The position numbers and the translations under genes were made by a program. From NCBI GenBank assembly GCA_038501195.1, contig JBBPUQ010000002.1:5905001-5969000 (forward strand): DNA of 64,000 nt, given 5' to 3'. This document shows positions 10,717-23,220 of this stretch, piece after piece. This DNA is from Nemania diffusa. Its lineage: Eukaryota > Ascomycota > Sordariomycetes > Xylariales > Xylariaceae. Every line of letters starts with the position of its first letter. The first letter of the stretch is position 1. The notes beneath the pieces are model-generated. The model did not search any database, was not told the origin of the DNA, and saw nothing but the letters and a program-made list of their open reading frames with translations.

Positions 10717-12471
10717 ATGAATGAGTCAACACCACTTTTACAGAACCAATCCCACATTCTGCCTCAGAAACGACTGCTACTGATTTTCCCAGTCCTTGCT
10801 CTCATCCAATTCACTTCATTCCTCGACCAAACCGCGATTGCTACAAGTCTCCCTACAATTGCTTCGGCATTGGAATTTGGATCCTCTATTTCCGTGGTCG
10901 GAACAGCCTTCCTTATTACTAGTACCAGCATTCAGCTCATCAATGGCCGTCTTTCAGATATTTTTGGCCGCAAGACCTCGCTTACGGCTGCGTTGACCAT
11001 AATGTGTATTGGCAATATACTATGTGGCTTCTCGACAACGCCGTTGGAGTTATTTACTGCGCGCGCTTTTACGGGGTTTGGCGCTGGGGCTATTAACGCC
11101 CTCGTACAGATCGCCATGGCCGACATTACAACGTTGGAGCAGCGAGGGTATTACTTCGGACTCGTCGGCGTTGCGGTTTCACTAGGCAGCGGCTTAGGGC
11201 CTGTTGTTGGTGGCATGCTTACCCAAACTGTTGGGTGGCGATGGGCCTTTTGGTTTGTCTGTCCGATATGCTTGGCAGCAATCGGCTACTTTTTGTCGGT
11301 CTGGCCGAGCTCACAGCCCCGATCAACGAGCAGCGGGACTTGGAATAAATTGAAGCTGCTGGACTGGATAGGAGCGTGCTCTAGTCTAGTCAGCATTACG
11401 TTGATTTTGGTAAGAGGCTAGAACTCAAGTCGCTGACCTTAATTACCATACTGATTGCTGAGCCAGATTCCAGTCTCGCAAGGTGGATTGACTTTGTCGT
11501 GGTCCTCGCCGATCACCTTGAGCATGCTTTGTGCTGGCATATTATTATTCGGCTTTTTTATAATCTACGAATGGAGGGTTGCGAGTCTCCCAATACTACC
11601 ATTTCAATTGTTTCATTACGGTTTTCCGACAAATATTCTCCTCTCTGTCAACTTTGTCATAGGTTGGATCTTCTGGAGTAATTTGCTCGTTCTTCCGCTT
11701 TACTTGCAGAATGTGCGTGGAATGAGCCCTGCAAAAGCTGGAGTAATGATGCTCCCGATGGTCATTACTCATGGTATCACGTCTGGAATAACTGGAGTTA
11801 TCATATCAGTGATTGGACACTATAAGCCCATCATTGTGACTGGGGCCGTCTCTTGGGGACTGGCTGCAATTGGAAAGCTGCGTTTTGACTTGGACACGCC
11901 GCTGTGGATAATAGCCGGGATCGGTGTCTTAGATGGAGTTGCAGTAGGCTGTTCCTTACAGCCGGGTAAGCTTCACGACCAGCCTTCAAATTTTCACTCC
12001 TTATTGCTGATTCAGCTCTAGTGCTGGTTGGATTGTTTGCAGGCTCTGCCAGCGAGGATAGAGCTGTTTTGACAGGATTGAGGAATTTTATCAGGGATAT
12101 GGGAGGAGCAACTGGGACTGCCGGTACTGACTTCAACTCAGCAAAATCATCGACGTATTAGAACTAATAAGAATACAGTTTCGGGGGCAATACTTACGAA
12201 CCTAGTGTCCGCTCAACTAAGTTCTAGCTTCAGCAGGGAATTCATTGCTAAATTATGCTCATCAGCATTCGCGCTAAGCGATCTGGGCTTGACCGAAGAA
12301 GAAAAGAACATGATATCTCGGGGGTATATGGATGGTCTGCACGGAGTATTTACTTCTTTTGCGGTGCTTATTGCTCTGCATATCTGCTGTTGCATCTGCA
12401 TCGTAGATTATGGGTTGAAGAAACAAGACTTCCCACGGCTACAAGGGCGTCTTAGCCAAGAACAAGCCTAA
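10717..12471 (+). CDS. MFS transporter, DHA2 (14-TMS) drug:H+ antiporter type
   Basis: Proton-driven exporter of the plasma or vacuole membrane; relatives export drugs, toxins or secondary metabolites, while some carry amino acids or siderophores. Four exons: 10717-11409, 11467-11965, 12016-12123 and 12179-12471 (introns of 57, 50 and 55 bp; phases 0, 1, 1), giving 530 aa. Visible marks: LDQTAIATSLP (36-46), the DHA2 TM1 motif; GRLSDIFGRK (77-86), MFS motif A; GLGPVVGG (159-166) in the antiporter motif C position; the family segment around TGLRNFIRDMGGATG; and a late hydrophobic segment before the C-terminus. The start has a good fungal context (CTCAAAATG) and the N-terminus carries the STPLL acidic/dileucine-like tail common in vacuolar and plasma-membrane members. 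It is the third intact gene in a row on this strand, which would fit export of a product or intermediate made nearby. Substrate is unknown. Confidence 0.92.
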
Positions 12472-12680
12472 GTCAGAACCATCATCTAAGACCTGAGTTC
12501 AACACCATCTTCAACAGTAATCCGCCAAAATGGAGTTTGGTATCACAACTATCTAGCTCATGTTCACTGTGAATAGGGTAAAGATTAAAGGGAAAGAGAA
12601 CAATAATCTGATTTTTTTATGTTTTGTGCATATTTGGGAAGCTTAATACAGACAGGTAGGTGGCAGATTTGGTACATTTG
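12472..12680. other. 3' flank of transporter gene up to the first retrotransposon LTR
   Basis: About 210 bases of normal composition separate the transporter stop codon from the first base of a copia LTR at 12681. This is the last single-copy-looking DNA before the transposon block, and presumably holds the transporter's 3' UTR and polyadenylation site. Confidence 0.6.
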
Positions 12681-12864
12681 TGTTGGATTTGAGCCTCTCC
12701 TAAGGAGCTTGAGGCCTATGCGTAAAAACCGCGTATTAATTATATAAGCAGTGTAGCTGAATTAAATAGTTTATACAGCGTACAAAAAAAAGCTTGTTAA
12801 ATAATTTCTTTAAATTAAAACTAGTTGTTAATATAATAATAAAGCATATATATTAAATTTAATA
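12681..12864 (+). repeat. 5' LTR of copia family B, first 110 bp unmutated
   Basis: 184 bp beginning TGTTGGATTTGAGCC and ending AAATTTAATA. It aligns along its whole length with the LTRs at 51728-51912 and 58598-58761. From 12681 to about 12800 it keeps its G and C (for example GAGCCTCTCCTAAGGAGC and AAAACCGCG) where the other copies have A and T. From about 12800 on it is itself mutated, and there the 51728 copy keeps some C that this one has lost. It contains a hairpin-forming stretch (GCCTC...GAGGC) near its start. Confidence 0.85.
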
Positions 12865-13643
12865 ATTAAAAATTTTATTAATTTTTATATTTTATTAAAT
12901 AATTAGTTATATATATATAATTAAAAAAATTATTAAAATAATAATATTTATTATAATTATTTTTTATTTTTTTAATAATTTTTATTTATAAAAAAAAAAC
13001 TTTATTATAAAAGTTTATAATAAAAATTTATAAATTTATATAAAGTTTTTAATTAAAATAGTTAAATATATTAATAATAATAAATTTAATAAATATAAAT
13101 ATTAAGTTTTTTAATATATAAATTATTAAATTTATTATTTTTTAATAAATGTTTTATTTAATTATTAAATAAAGTTATAATATAATAATAAAATATTATA
13201 ATATTTATTAAATAAATATTAAATTTTTTAAATTTATTATTAATTTTAAAAAAACTTTTTAAATTATTTATTTTATTTAAACTATTAAATTTTAAAATTT
13301 TTATAATAGTAAAATTATAAATAATATATTAAATTATTATATTATAATTTTTAAATTAAATTATAAAATAATAATTTTAAATAATATAAAAACTAAAAAA
13401 AAATTTGTAAAAAAAAGTATTTTTTATATTTTTTTTAAAAAAAAGAAAAAATATTATAATAAATTTAAATAAAATAAATAATAAAAAAATATTTTACAAT
13501 AAATATTTATATAAATAAAAAAAAAAATTAATATTGTTAATTATATAATATATTATAAATATTATTTAATAATTAAATATTAATTTATTTATTTTTTAAA
13601 AAATAAATTTAATAATTAAAAAAATTATTAAATTATAATTAAA
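12865..13643 (+). mobile_element. Copia family B, broken copy: 5' internal part
   Basis: It aligns with 51913-53106 of the complete B copy, except for about 270 bp (near 52285-52565) present there and absent here. It is fully RIP-like, with no open frame. It ends at TTAAA (13639-13643), where the gypsy element G is inserted; the rest of B resumes at 20590. Confidence 0.8.
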
Positions 13644-13881
13644 AGTTATAAATCGGTTAATATTAGTTTAACTATTTAAATAAATTAAATAGCTTTATTA
13701 TATAGCTAAATAAGTAACGTTATTTATTGCCGCTTTAGACTGCTTTGTATATATATATATAAGTAATTTTCTCGTAGAAAAATTTCTAATTTTTTTTTTT
13801 TTTTTTTTATTTGTAAATTTTTTGTACAAATATAGCTTTATTTATTTAAAGCTTTATTTTTTTTATAAACTTTATATAATA
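13644..13881 (+). repeat. 5' LTR of gypsy element G, copy 1
   Basis: 238 bp. It matches the 3' LTR at 20353-20589 and, inverted, the LTRs at 42581-42817 and 48997-49235. It holds a T-rich run (about 13790-13809) and a short TATATATATATA stretch. It is the least mutated of the four, retaining for example AAATCGG and TTGCCGC. Confidence 0.85.
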
Positions 13882-16800
13882 ATTTATAAATTACTTATAT
13901 TTATAAAGCATAAAAACTACTTTTAAATATTTTTTACAGAAAAACTAAACTATAATTAATTGTTGTAATAGTATTAATACTTAAAAAGCATACTATACTT
14001 AAGCAGCAAACAAAAAAACAAATTAATTTAATTTTTAATAAATTGCAACTATTTGCAATTATAAATAACAAGCAGCTTTTTTTAACTTTTTATATAAAAA
14101 CTAATATTTAAATATATTTTAAAAAATTTAGCTAAAACATTTTAATTACTATAAAAGCTAAAAACAATAATAAATTAATTATTTTAGCTTTTTTAATAAA
14201 AAGTTTTTAAAACTAAATATAAAACTTTTTTTTTATATATAAATATTATATTTTAAATTAAAAAAACTTTGTTTAAAAAACTAACTATTTTTTAAAAAAA
14301 TATACTGTTAAACTATATAAGCTTAACAAAATCGCTTTTTTTTTTATTTTTATTATTTAACTAAAAAAAAAAACTTAGTTTAAATTTAACGAACTAGTTA
14401 ATAAAAATACTTTTGCTAACTTAGTTAAACATTTTAATATTTTATTTTAAAAAATAAAAATTAAGTTTTTAATAATAATAATATATTAATAATAAACTAA
14501 AAACTTATATAATTTAGCTATATTATTTATTTAATATATAAAAACTTTTATTAATTAAGCTAAAAAGTTTAATAAAATTGTAATTAATAAAAAAAAATAA
14601 CTAAACTATTTAATAAAAAATAAAAAAAAAAAACTTATTTTTAACTTTTATTTTAAACAAACTATTAACTATTTATTTTAAAAGTTAAAAATAGCTATTA
14701 CTAAATGCAACTATATTTAAAAACTATTAAATAAAACTAACTAATATATTATTAATTTACTTTTTTATAAAAATAATACTTTAAAATTTATTTAAATAAA
14801 TAAAAAATTTTATAAATTAATTAAAATATTTATATTTATTTTTTATAACAATAAAAACAAAAATAATATTAAATTTAAAATATAGCTATATATTATAAAA
14901 AGTTAATTAATTGTTAATAAAAATTAGTTCGTTAATAATACTATAAAAATAACTAATATTAAAACTTATATTAATAATAAAGTTATTAAATATTTATTTT
15001 TATATTTAACTAAAAATTATTTTAATTAATTAATTATTGTTAAAGTATTTTTTAATTATTTAAAAAAAAGCTACAAAAATATAAATATTAATAAAAAGTT
15101 TAAATTAAAATAAAAGTTTTTTAATTTTAATAACTATATTTTAATTATTTTTTTTAACTTTAAAACTAACTTTATTTAACTAGCTAAAAAAACTAAATTA
15201 AAAAAAAAAAAATAAAAAAAATACTTTAAAAACAAATTATTTAATAAACTATTAAATATTTTTTTTGCTTATTTAAATAATAATGTTTTTTTTAATTAAT
15301 ATATTAAATTTTATATTTAATTAACTTATTAAATATATATAAATAACAAAAAATATAACATTAAATATAAAATTAACTAATTAACTTTTTTTAATAATAT
15401 AAGCAAGCTTAACTAATAAACTATATATAATAATACTAGTAATATTTTAGAAAATACTGTTAGTAATAAAAACAGTAATATTAAAATTAGCAATAATAAT
15501 ATTAAAACTTCAATAATTTAAAATTGCAACATTTTAAACAACTTTAAACTATTAAAACTAGCAAAAAAAAGCAAATATTTTAACTATTAATAAAAAAAAC
15601 ATGTTTTAAAAAACTACTTTTTAAATAATACTAAAAAAAAAGTATACTTATAAAATATTATAATTACATTTGTTAATTTTTACAATAAAACAAAAACTTT
15701 AAAAAATGCTACTATAAAAAAAGTTAAAAAAAATAAAACATTAAAAAAATAACTTTAAACAAACTAAACTTTTGCTTAAAAAAAATATTGCAAAAAAATT
15801 ATATAAATAATAAACTAAACTTAATAAACAAATATTTAAAAAAATAACTTTTACTATATATATATATTATAAGCAGTAATAAACTTTTGTTAACTATTAA
15901 AAACTTTTTTAAAAATATAAAAGCAAATATATATATAAACATAAATATATTATTTGCAAAAAAAATTATAAAAGCACTAAATTTTTTTATAATTATTTAA
16001 TTTTACTTTTAACTAATTTTTAAATATAATAGCAAAAAAAAACAAAATATTAAAACTGTTTTATTAATATTTTTATAAATACAAAAAAAAAGTTTTAAAA
16101 ATATATTTTTAGCAATAATATTTTTTCAAGTTTATAAAATAATTATTAAAAAACTTTAGTTTTAAAAATATAATATATTTTTTAATTATTAAAAATATAA
16201 ACTAATATTTTTATTTAATTATTTTTTTAATTAATATTTTAATTAAAATTTAAATATAAATCAAACAAAAATATAATTTATAAATTTTAAATATTAGTTA
16301 AATATTAATTATTAAAATGTAAAATTTTTTTTAAAAAAAAAACAACAACTATATTAGCAAAAAAACGCTAAAAAAAATTAAACAGCATTTCAAATTTTAA
16401 TTATTAAGCAATTTAACTTTACTAAAAAAAACATCGATAAAATACAATATAATTTAAATAACAACTTAATTTTTTTTATAAAACTAAAAAAAAAAAAAGC
16501 TTAAAAAAAAAATAAAAAAATTATTTTATAATAAAAAACTAACAATTTAAGTTTTTATAAAATGTAAAAAAACAAACTAAAATAATATAAAACTAAACTT
16601 TTAATAAAATTAGCTAATATTATTATAGCTATTTTTAATATATTAGTTTTATATAATAATTTTATATAAAAAGTATAAATTATTACTATTTACAAAATTA
16701 ATAAATTTATTAAAAACAAAAAAAAAGCTTTTTTTAATAAAAAAAAAAAAAACTTTTATATAAAAGCTTTATAAATAATTTTTAAAAAATATTACAATTT

Positions 16801-17263
16801 ATTATATATATTTAATAAAGTAAATTTTAATATTTTTTTATTTTATTAGTTTAAAATAAATTATAAAATAAAATTTTTTAAAAATAAAACTTTTAATAAT
16901 TTTTAATACAGCTTTTTATATAAAATATTATTAAATAAATTAAAAATAATTTGTAAATATTTAGTTAATAATTTATAAAAAAAATTTATTAAATTTAATA
17001 ATATATTTTATGTTTTTTTAATACTATTTATAAAAAAATTAAAAAAAAAATTAAAATTTTATATAAACTATTAAAAACTTAATAAATTAATAAAAAAAAA
17101 CTAATACTTTTTACTTTTAATTAAAAAAACACTATTATAACTTTTTAAAGCTAATATATTTATTAAATTAAATATAAAGCAAATATTTAATTAAATATAT
17201 ATAAAATTTAAACAAAAAAACTTAATAACTTTTTATATATATTATAAGTTTTTTAAATATAAA

Positions 17264-17403
17264 GTATTTTTATTTAGTTTAATTAACAATTTTATTATAT
17301 TTTAAAAATATATTAATAATATATTGTTTAATTATTTAAATAATTTCTATAGTATATATATAAATAATATTTTTATTTATTTAACTAATTTAAAAAATTA
17401 TTA
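17264..17403 (+). pseudogene. Decayed reverse transcriptase core of gypsy element G
   Basis: In one frame the conceptual product contains N-F-stop-type changes but keeps the spacing of the gypsy RT core: a decayed FGLTNAPATFQ-like segment, KYINN, then YLNNFYSIYINNIFIY. The two Asp residues of the catalytic YxDD box read as Asn (GAT or GAC to AAT). The same stretch is found on the minus strand at about 45520-45625 in copy 2. Identification rests on spacing and residue pattern; a profile search after reversing C-to-T and G-to-A changes would settle it. Confidence 0.75.
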
Positions 17404-18718
17404 AAAATATATATAGTTAATATTATAACAATTATATACTATTAAACTTTAAATAAACTTAAAAAAGTTTAAATTTTATGTTATAAAAACTAAGTTTTTA
17501 AAATATATTATTAATACAAATAGCATTTAAGTTGATTTAGTTAAAATAAAAATAGTAAAAAACTAAAAATTTTTTACAACTATAAAAAGTGTGCAGTTTT
17601 TTTTAAAATTTTATAACTTTTATAAAAAATTTATAAAAAACTATAGTTAAATTATTAAACTTATAATATAATTAATAAAAAAAAAAATAACTTTTTTATA
17701 AACTAATAAATATAACTAAATATTTTTACAATTAAAAAAAGTTTTTATATTTTATTTAATATTATAACATTATAAATATAACTTATTTATTAAAATTAAA
17801 ACTAATACTTTTAATAGTATAATTATAAAAGTTTTATTTTAAAAATATAAAAATAATTAGCACTTAATTATATATTATTTTAAAACTTTATATAATATTA
17901 AATTAAACTATAAAATTTTTAATAAAAAAATGTTTATAATATTTTTAGCTTTTAAAAAATAGCAGCTTAAATTAATTAATAGCTATATTAAGCTATTTTT
18001 AATAATAATTAACTATTAAACTTTAAAACACTTTAGTTAAAAATAATACTTAAATTTATAACAAACAAAATAAATAAAACTATTTATAAAATATAATTTT
18101 TATATTATTTATTGCTTTAAAAAAGAAAATATATTAGCTAATGTTTTAATAAAAAAATATAAAAACTTTGTTATATAAAAAAAAAAAAAAAAAAAATACA
18201 AAAACATTTAATAATTTTTTAGTTAATAAATAATACTGTTTATAATATATTTATATAAATAATATATTAAATTAAGTTATTTATTATAAAGCTATAAAAA
18301 AACATAAAAACTTTGTTAAGTTTTTAATTAATTGCAAAAATACTTAAAAAAAACAAAAAAAACTTCAGTATAAAAATTTATTATAAAAAAAACTTTTTTT
18401 AATAATAATAACTTATAATAGTTAACTAATAATTTAATTATTTATAATAAAAAATTTGTAGTTTTTAATTTTTTATATTTATATATATAACTTATTTAAA
18501 AAATATATAATAAAATATTTACTATATATTTAAAAAAAAAAAAACACACAAACTTTTTATAAAATATTATTAATAGTTTAAACTTAAAAAAAACTATAAC
18601 ATATATATTTTTAATTATATAAAATATTGTTTTGTAAAAGTTTTATATAATAAAACATTTAACAAGCTTATTTTTTTTTTATTTTAAACTATATTTAAAA
18701 ACATTTAATTATAAATTT

Positions 18719-18944
18719 TGATACAGACAAGTATGGGGGTCCTAAAGAATGGGTTTTTAAGGACCACTTTGTATGTATTTATAGCACTAGTTCTATTTGG
18801 GACTACCCCACATCGGTAGATTAGATAGGTGAGAGGAGCTTTTAGGTCTCTTTCTTTGACCTGACTTTGCAGGTCTACTCCTTCGAATCTACATCATATT
18901 TTTACAGACTCAAATACAGGCACTACTTATAGTAGACCTTACTA
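18719..18944 (+). repeat. Solo LTR of family A, unmutated copy
   Basis: 226 bp of normal composition inside mutated element G. It starts TGATACAGACAAG and ends GACCTTACTA, and is flanked by AATTT (18714-18718 and 18945-18949). The matching place in G copy 2 (minus strand, near 44210) has a single AATTT and no insert, so both ends are fixed. Mutated relatives lie at 21077, 22058, 25104 and 51575. An 11-bp stretch near 18884 (CCTTCGAATCT) resembles a Pol III B box, but no matching A box at the right distance was found, so an LTR is preferred over a SINE. Confidence 0.85.
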
Positions 18945-20352
18945 AATTTCAAACAAATACTTAAAAATAAATATAGCTATAATAACATATTAGTTATAAT
19001 AAACTACTTAAAAAAAAAAGCTTAAACTATATTATATATTATATAAGCAACTATAAAAAATACTATGTAAATATATTATAAAAGTTCTTTTTAAGTTTTT
19101 AAAATGTTAATTATAATAATTTTTAATAAAAAATTTTAATTTATATTTGTTTTTATAAACAAATTATATAAAATTATAAAAATTTAATATATTTTAATAT
19201 TTATAAGTTATTATAAAATTATAAAACAAACTAAAATTATAAATAAATATTTAAATTAATAACTTTAATTTTATATTAGCTATTATTAAAACGATTAGTT
19301 TAAACAAATTTTAGCTATAAATTATATACAAATATTACTATTTTATAAATTTATTAAACTATTTTTTTACAAAATCGAAATAGATTTTTTAATGCTATTT
19401 TATTTTAATTAAAAAAATTGTATAGTTTAAAAAAAACTAAAAAACTTACTAGTAGCTAAAAAAACGCTATAACTTAAAGCTTAAAATAAAATATAAAAAA
19501 TTATACAATTTATAAATTTTACTAAAAAAAAACTAAAATATATATAATATTATATAATTATACAAACTAACAAAAAGTATTAAAATTTCAACTTTAATAT
19601 AAACAACTATATATTTATACTAAAAAAACAGCAATTTTAAATAATTAATAAATTTTTAAACAAGTTTAATTATTTAATAATATAATAAATATATAAAATT
19701 TTAAAAAAAAATAATAATATATTTATACTGCAAGTTTTTTTATTTTAAAAAGTTACAAACTAATATTATATTAACTAGTTATAAAAATATTTTAACAATT
19801 TATTAATAAGTTAAAAAAACAATAATTTTAAAAACAAAATATTTAAATTTAAAAATAAAAAAAAATTTAAAATAAAAAAAGTATATATAATATATTTATA
19901 TTATTAAAAGCTATAATATTAAATTAATTAAAAAAGCTAAAACATTAATAACAAATAATACTACATTAAAAACTTTTAAAATAACTTTATACTATTAAAA
20001 AAATTTCATAACAATAATTTAAATATAATAAAACTGTTGTTAAAGCTAAAAAATTAGCTATAAATAGCTTAAAACAATATAATTAAAAACCTTTATAAAA
20101 ATAACAATTTATTAATTTTATAAAAAAAAAAAAAAAGCGTATAAAAAATATATTTAAAATATAATATTAACAAAAAGCATTAATATTAATATATAAAAAA
20201 ACTATATTATAACTTAAAAAAAAAAAAGCTTAGTAATTAATAATACAGTAAATATTTAAAGCGATTTTTTTTTTTGCTAAAAAGCAGTTAATTAAAATTT
20301 ACATATTCAATTTTTATAATTTATAAACAAGCTATTTTTTAAAAAAAAAAAT

Positions 20353-20589
20353 AGTTATAAATTAGTTAATATTAACTTAACTACTTAAATAAATTAAATA
20401 GTTTTATTATATAACTAAATAAATAACTTTATTTATTGCTGTTTTAAACTATTATATATATATATATATAAACAATTTTTTTGCAAAAAAATTTCTAACT
20501 TTTTTTTTTCTTTTTTATTTATAAATTTTTTATATAAATATAGCTTTATTTGTTTAAAACTTTATTTTTTTTATAAACTTTATACAACA
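20353..20589 (+). repeat. 3' LTR of gypsy element G, copy 1
   Basis: 237 bp, direct repeat of 13644-13881, ending TATACAACA and followed by the target duplication TTAAA. It is preceded by an A-rich run (20340-20351) where the polypurine tract would lie. Confidence 0.85.
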
Positions 20590-21076
20590 TTAAATATTAA
20601 TAAAACTATAAAATAAATAATAAAATATTTAAAATAATAATATAAAAAAAAAAGCTTTAAAAAAATTAAAAATTATAAAAAAAAGATTAATATTTAAAAC
20701 TTTTAATAGTTTAAATTAAAAATATTTTTAATTTATAAAAAAAAAACTTATAAATTTATTTATTAAAAAACTTAGTTATAATAAATTTATAAGTTTTTTT
20801 ATATATTTTAAATATATTAAATTATTTTTTAAATTTTAAAAAAGTTAATTTTAAAAATATAATAATAATAAAAAATAATATAATTAATATATATAGTTAT
20901 AAAAAAATTAATATAAAAATTTAAAACTTTTAAAAATATATTATATATAAATTATATAATATAATTTATTATTTAAAAATAGTTATAAATTTAATATTTT
21001 TAAAAATTTTAAACTATATAAAAATTTATTAAAAAAACAAATTTAAATTTAATTTTTTAAAATATTATTAAAAAGT
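20590..21076 (+). mobile_element. Copia family B, broken copy: continuation after the gypsy insertion
   Basis: 20590-20870 aligns with 53107-53385, and 20870-21070 aligns with about 54355-54570. The piece between (53385-54350) is absent here, which marks it as an insert in the other copy. The homology stops at a family A LTR at 21077. No reverse transcriptase or 3' LTR belonging to this copy was found downstream, so it seems truncated. Confidence 0.75.
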
Positions 21077-22965
21077 TAATATAAATAAATATAAAAGTTT
21101 TTAAAAATAGTTTTTTTAAAACTACTTTAAATATATTTTTAATATTAGTTTTATTTAAAATTAATTTATATTTATAAATTAAATAAATAAAAAAACTTTT
21201 AAGTTTATTTTTTAATTTAATTTTATAAATTTATTTTTTTAATTTATATTATATTTTTATAAACTTAAAAATAAATATTATTTATAATAAACTATATTAT
21301 ATAATATATTAAATTTTATAATTAAATAATTTTATATTTTTAAGTTTTTTTTTATTAATAAATTATAAATTATTTATAATATTTTATTTAAAATATTTTA
21401 TTTAAATTAAAATTTTATTATAAAATATTTTAAGTTTAATATATATATTATAATAAACTTTTTTATTTTTTTAAACAATATATATATTTTTAATATTATA
21501 TTATTTTGTTTAAATTAAAATTTTATTATTTAAATATAATAATTAATTAAAATTAACAAATTTTTTATTTTAAATAATTAATTATTATTAAAATATTTGT
21601 AAATTAATATAAATTAATATAAAAATTTTTATATTATTTTTATATTTTTATATTTTTATATAATAAAATAGTTATATTAATTTTTTATAATTATATTTAA
21701 TTATAATTAATATTTATAAAATTTTCAATTAATAACTTTTTAAATATTAATTTTTTTTATATTTAAATAATAATAATTACATTAAAATTTTATTATATAT
21801 AATTAAATTTAGCTTTATTACTTTTTTTTTTTTAATATATATATTTTAAATTATTATATATTTGTTTTATTAATTAAATAATTTTATATAATTTATTAAT
21901 TTATATATATATATTTATTTAATTAATAATTAATAATAAAATGTTTTATAAAGTTTATGTAATTATTATATTTTATATTTTTAAAAAATATTTTTATTTT
22001 ATTTTTTATTATATTAATATAATTATTTAATTATTTTATTTATTTTAATATATTAGTTAATATAAATAAATATAAAAGTTTTAAAAAATAAATTTTTTAA
22101 AACTATTTTATATATATTTTTAATATTAGTTTTATTTAAAACTATTTTATATTAATAAATTAAATAAATAAAAAAAACTTTTAAGTTTTTTTTTTAATTT
22201 ATATTATATTTTTATAATTTTAAATATAAATATTATTTATAATAAATTATATTAAATAATATAATAAATTTTATAATTAAATAATTTTATATTTTTAATT
22301 TTTTATTTTGTTAATAAATTATATATTATTTATAATATATTATATAAAACATTTTATTTAAATTAAACTTTTATTATTTAAATGTTTTAATTTTAATATA
22401 TATATTATAATAAAGTTTTTTATTTTTTTAAACAATATATATATTTTTAATAATATATTATTTTATTTAAATTAAAATTTTATTATTTAAATATAATATT
22501 AATTAAATTTAACAAATTTTTTATTTTAAATAATTAATTATTATTAAAATTTTTATAAATTAATATAAAAATTTTATATTTTTATTTTTTTATATATTAA
22601 AGCAATTATTTTAACTTTTTTTAATTATATTTAATTATAATTAATATTTATAATATTTTTAATATTAATTTATTTATATTTAAATAATAATAATTATATT
22701 AAAATTTTATTATATATAATTAAATTTAAATTTATTATGTTTTTAATATTTTTTTTATATAATTTAAATTATTATATATTTAAAGTATTAATTAAATAAT
22801 TTTATATAATTTGTTAATTTATATATATATATTTATTAAATTAATAATTAATATTTAAATGTTTTTATAAAACTTATATTATATTTTATATTTTTAAAAA
22901 ATATTTTTGTTTTATTTTTTTGTTATATTAATATAACTTTTTAATTATTTTATTTATATTATTAT
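21077..22965 (+). repeat. Tandem duplication of about 0.95 kb, each unit starting with LTR A
   Basis: Two direct copies: 21077-22057 and 22058 to about 22965. Each begins with a mutated LTR A (21077-21299 and 22058-22254), followed by about 720-760 bp of AT-only sequence that aligns between the copies (shared landmarks include TTTTTTTAAACAATATATAT and AATAATAATTA). The arrangement LTR-internal-LTR-internal could come from unequal recombination in a short, non-autonomous LTR element. No coding trace was seen. Confidence 0.7.
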
Positions 22966-23220
22966 ATTATTTTATTATATTTTTATTATATATATTAAAT
23001 AAAAATATAAAAAAAATATATATAAAAAAAACAAACACAATTTTTTTATAATTAAAAAGTTTTATTTATTTATTATTATTAAAAATTTTATATTAAAATT
23101 AATTTAATTTAATATAATAAAACTTTTATAATAGTTTAATTTTTAATTATAATTAAAACTTTATAATAATATTATTTTAATATTTTAAAAATTTTAAAAT
23201 TTTAATTTTTATATATATAG
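22966..23220 (+). repeat. Dispersed repeat C, copy 1
   Basis: About 255 bp that aligns with 58806-59060. In both places it lies downstream of a family A LTR: directly at 58810, and after the 0.72-kb unit here. It probably belongs to the same larger element as A. Fully AT-rich, no coding sense. Confidence 0.65.

Larger units (their letters stand above)
13644..20589 (+). mobile_element. Ty3/gypsy LTR retrotransposon G, copy 1 (RIP-inactivated)
   Basis: LTRs at 13644-13881 and about 20353-20589 (238 and 237 bp, direct). It is flanked by 5-bp duplications TTAAA (13639-13643 and 20590-20594). The uninterrupted target, with one TTAAA, is seen at 53107-53111 in the other copy of the host element. 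Reverse transcriptase is recognisable on the + strand at about 17264-17403: the frame reads YINNIFIY where active gypsy elements have YxDDILIY, preceded by a decayed FGLTNAPATF-like segment. Asp codons have become Asn and a Gln codon a stop, as C-to-T/G-to-A change predicts. No protein is encoded now. Solo LTR A (18719-18944) is inserted within it. It keeps more G and C than 21-29 kb, so it may be younger than its surroundings. Confidence 0.88.

Noticed and set aside
18810..18900. tRNA-derived SINE in the unmutated island at 18.7 kb
   Set aside because: There is a B-box-like word but no A box at the right spacing and no foldable tRNA. Ends and 5-bp duplication fit a solo LTR better.
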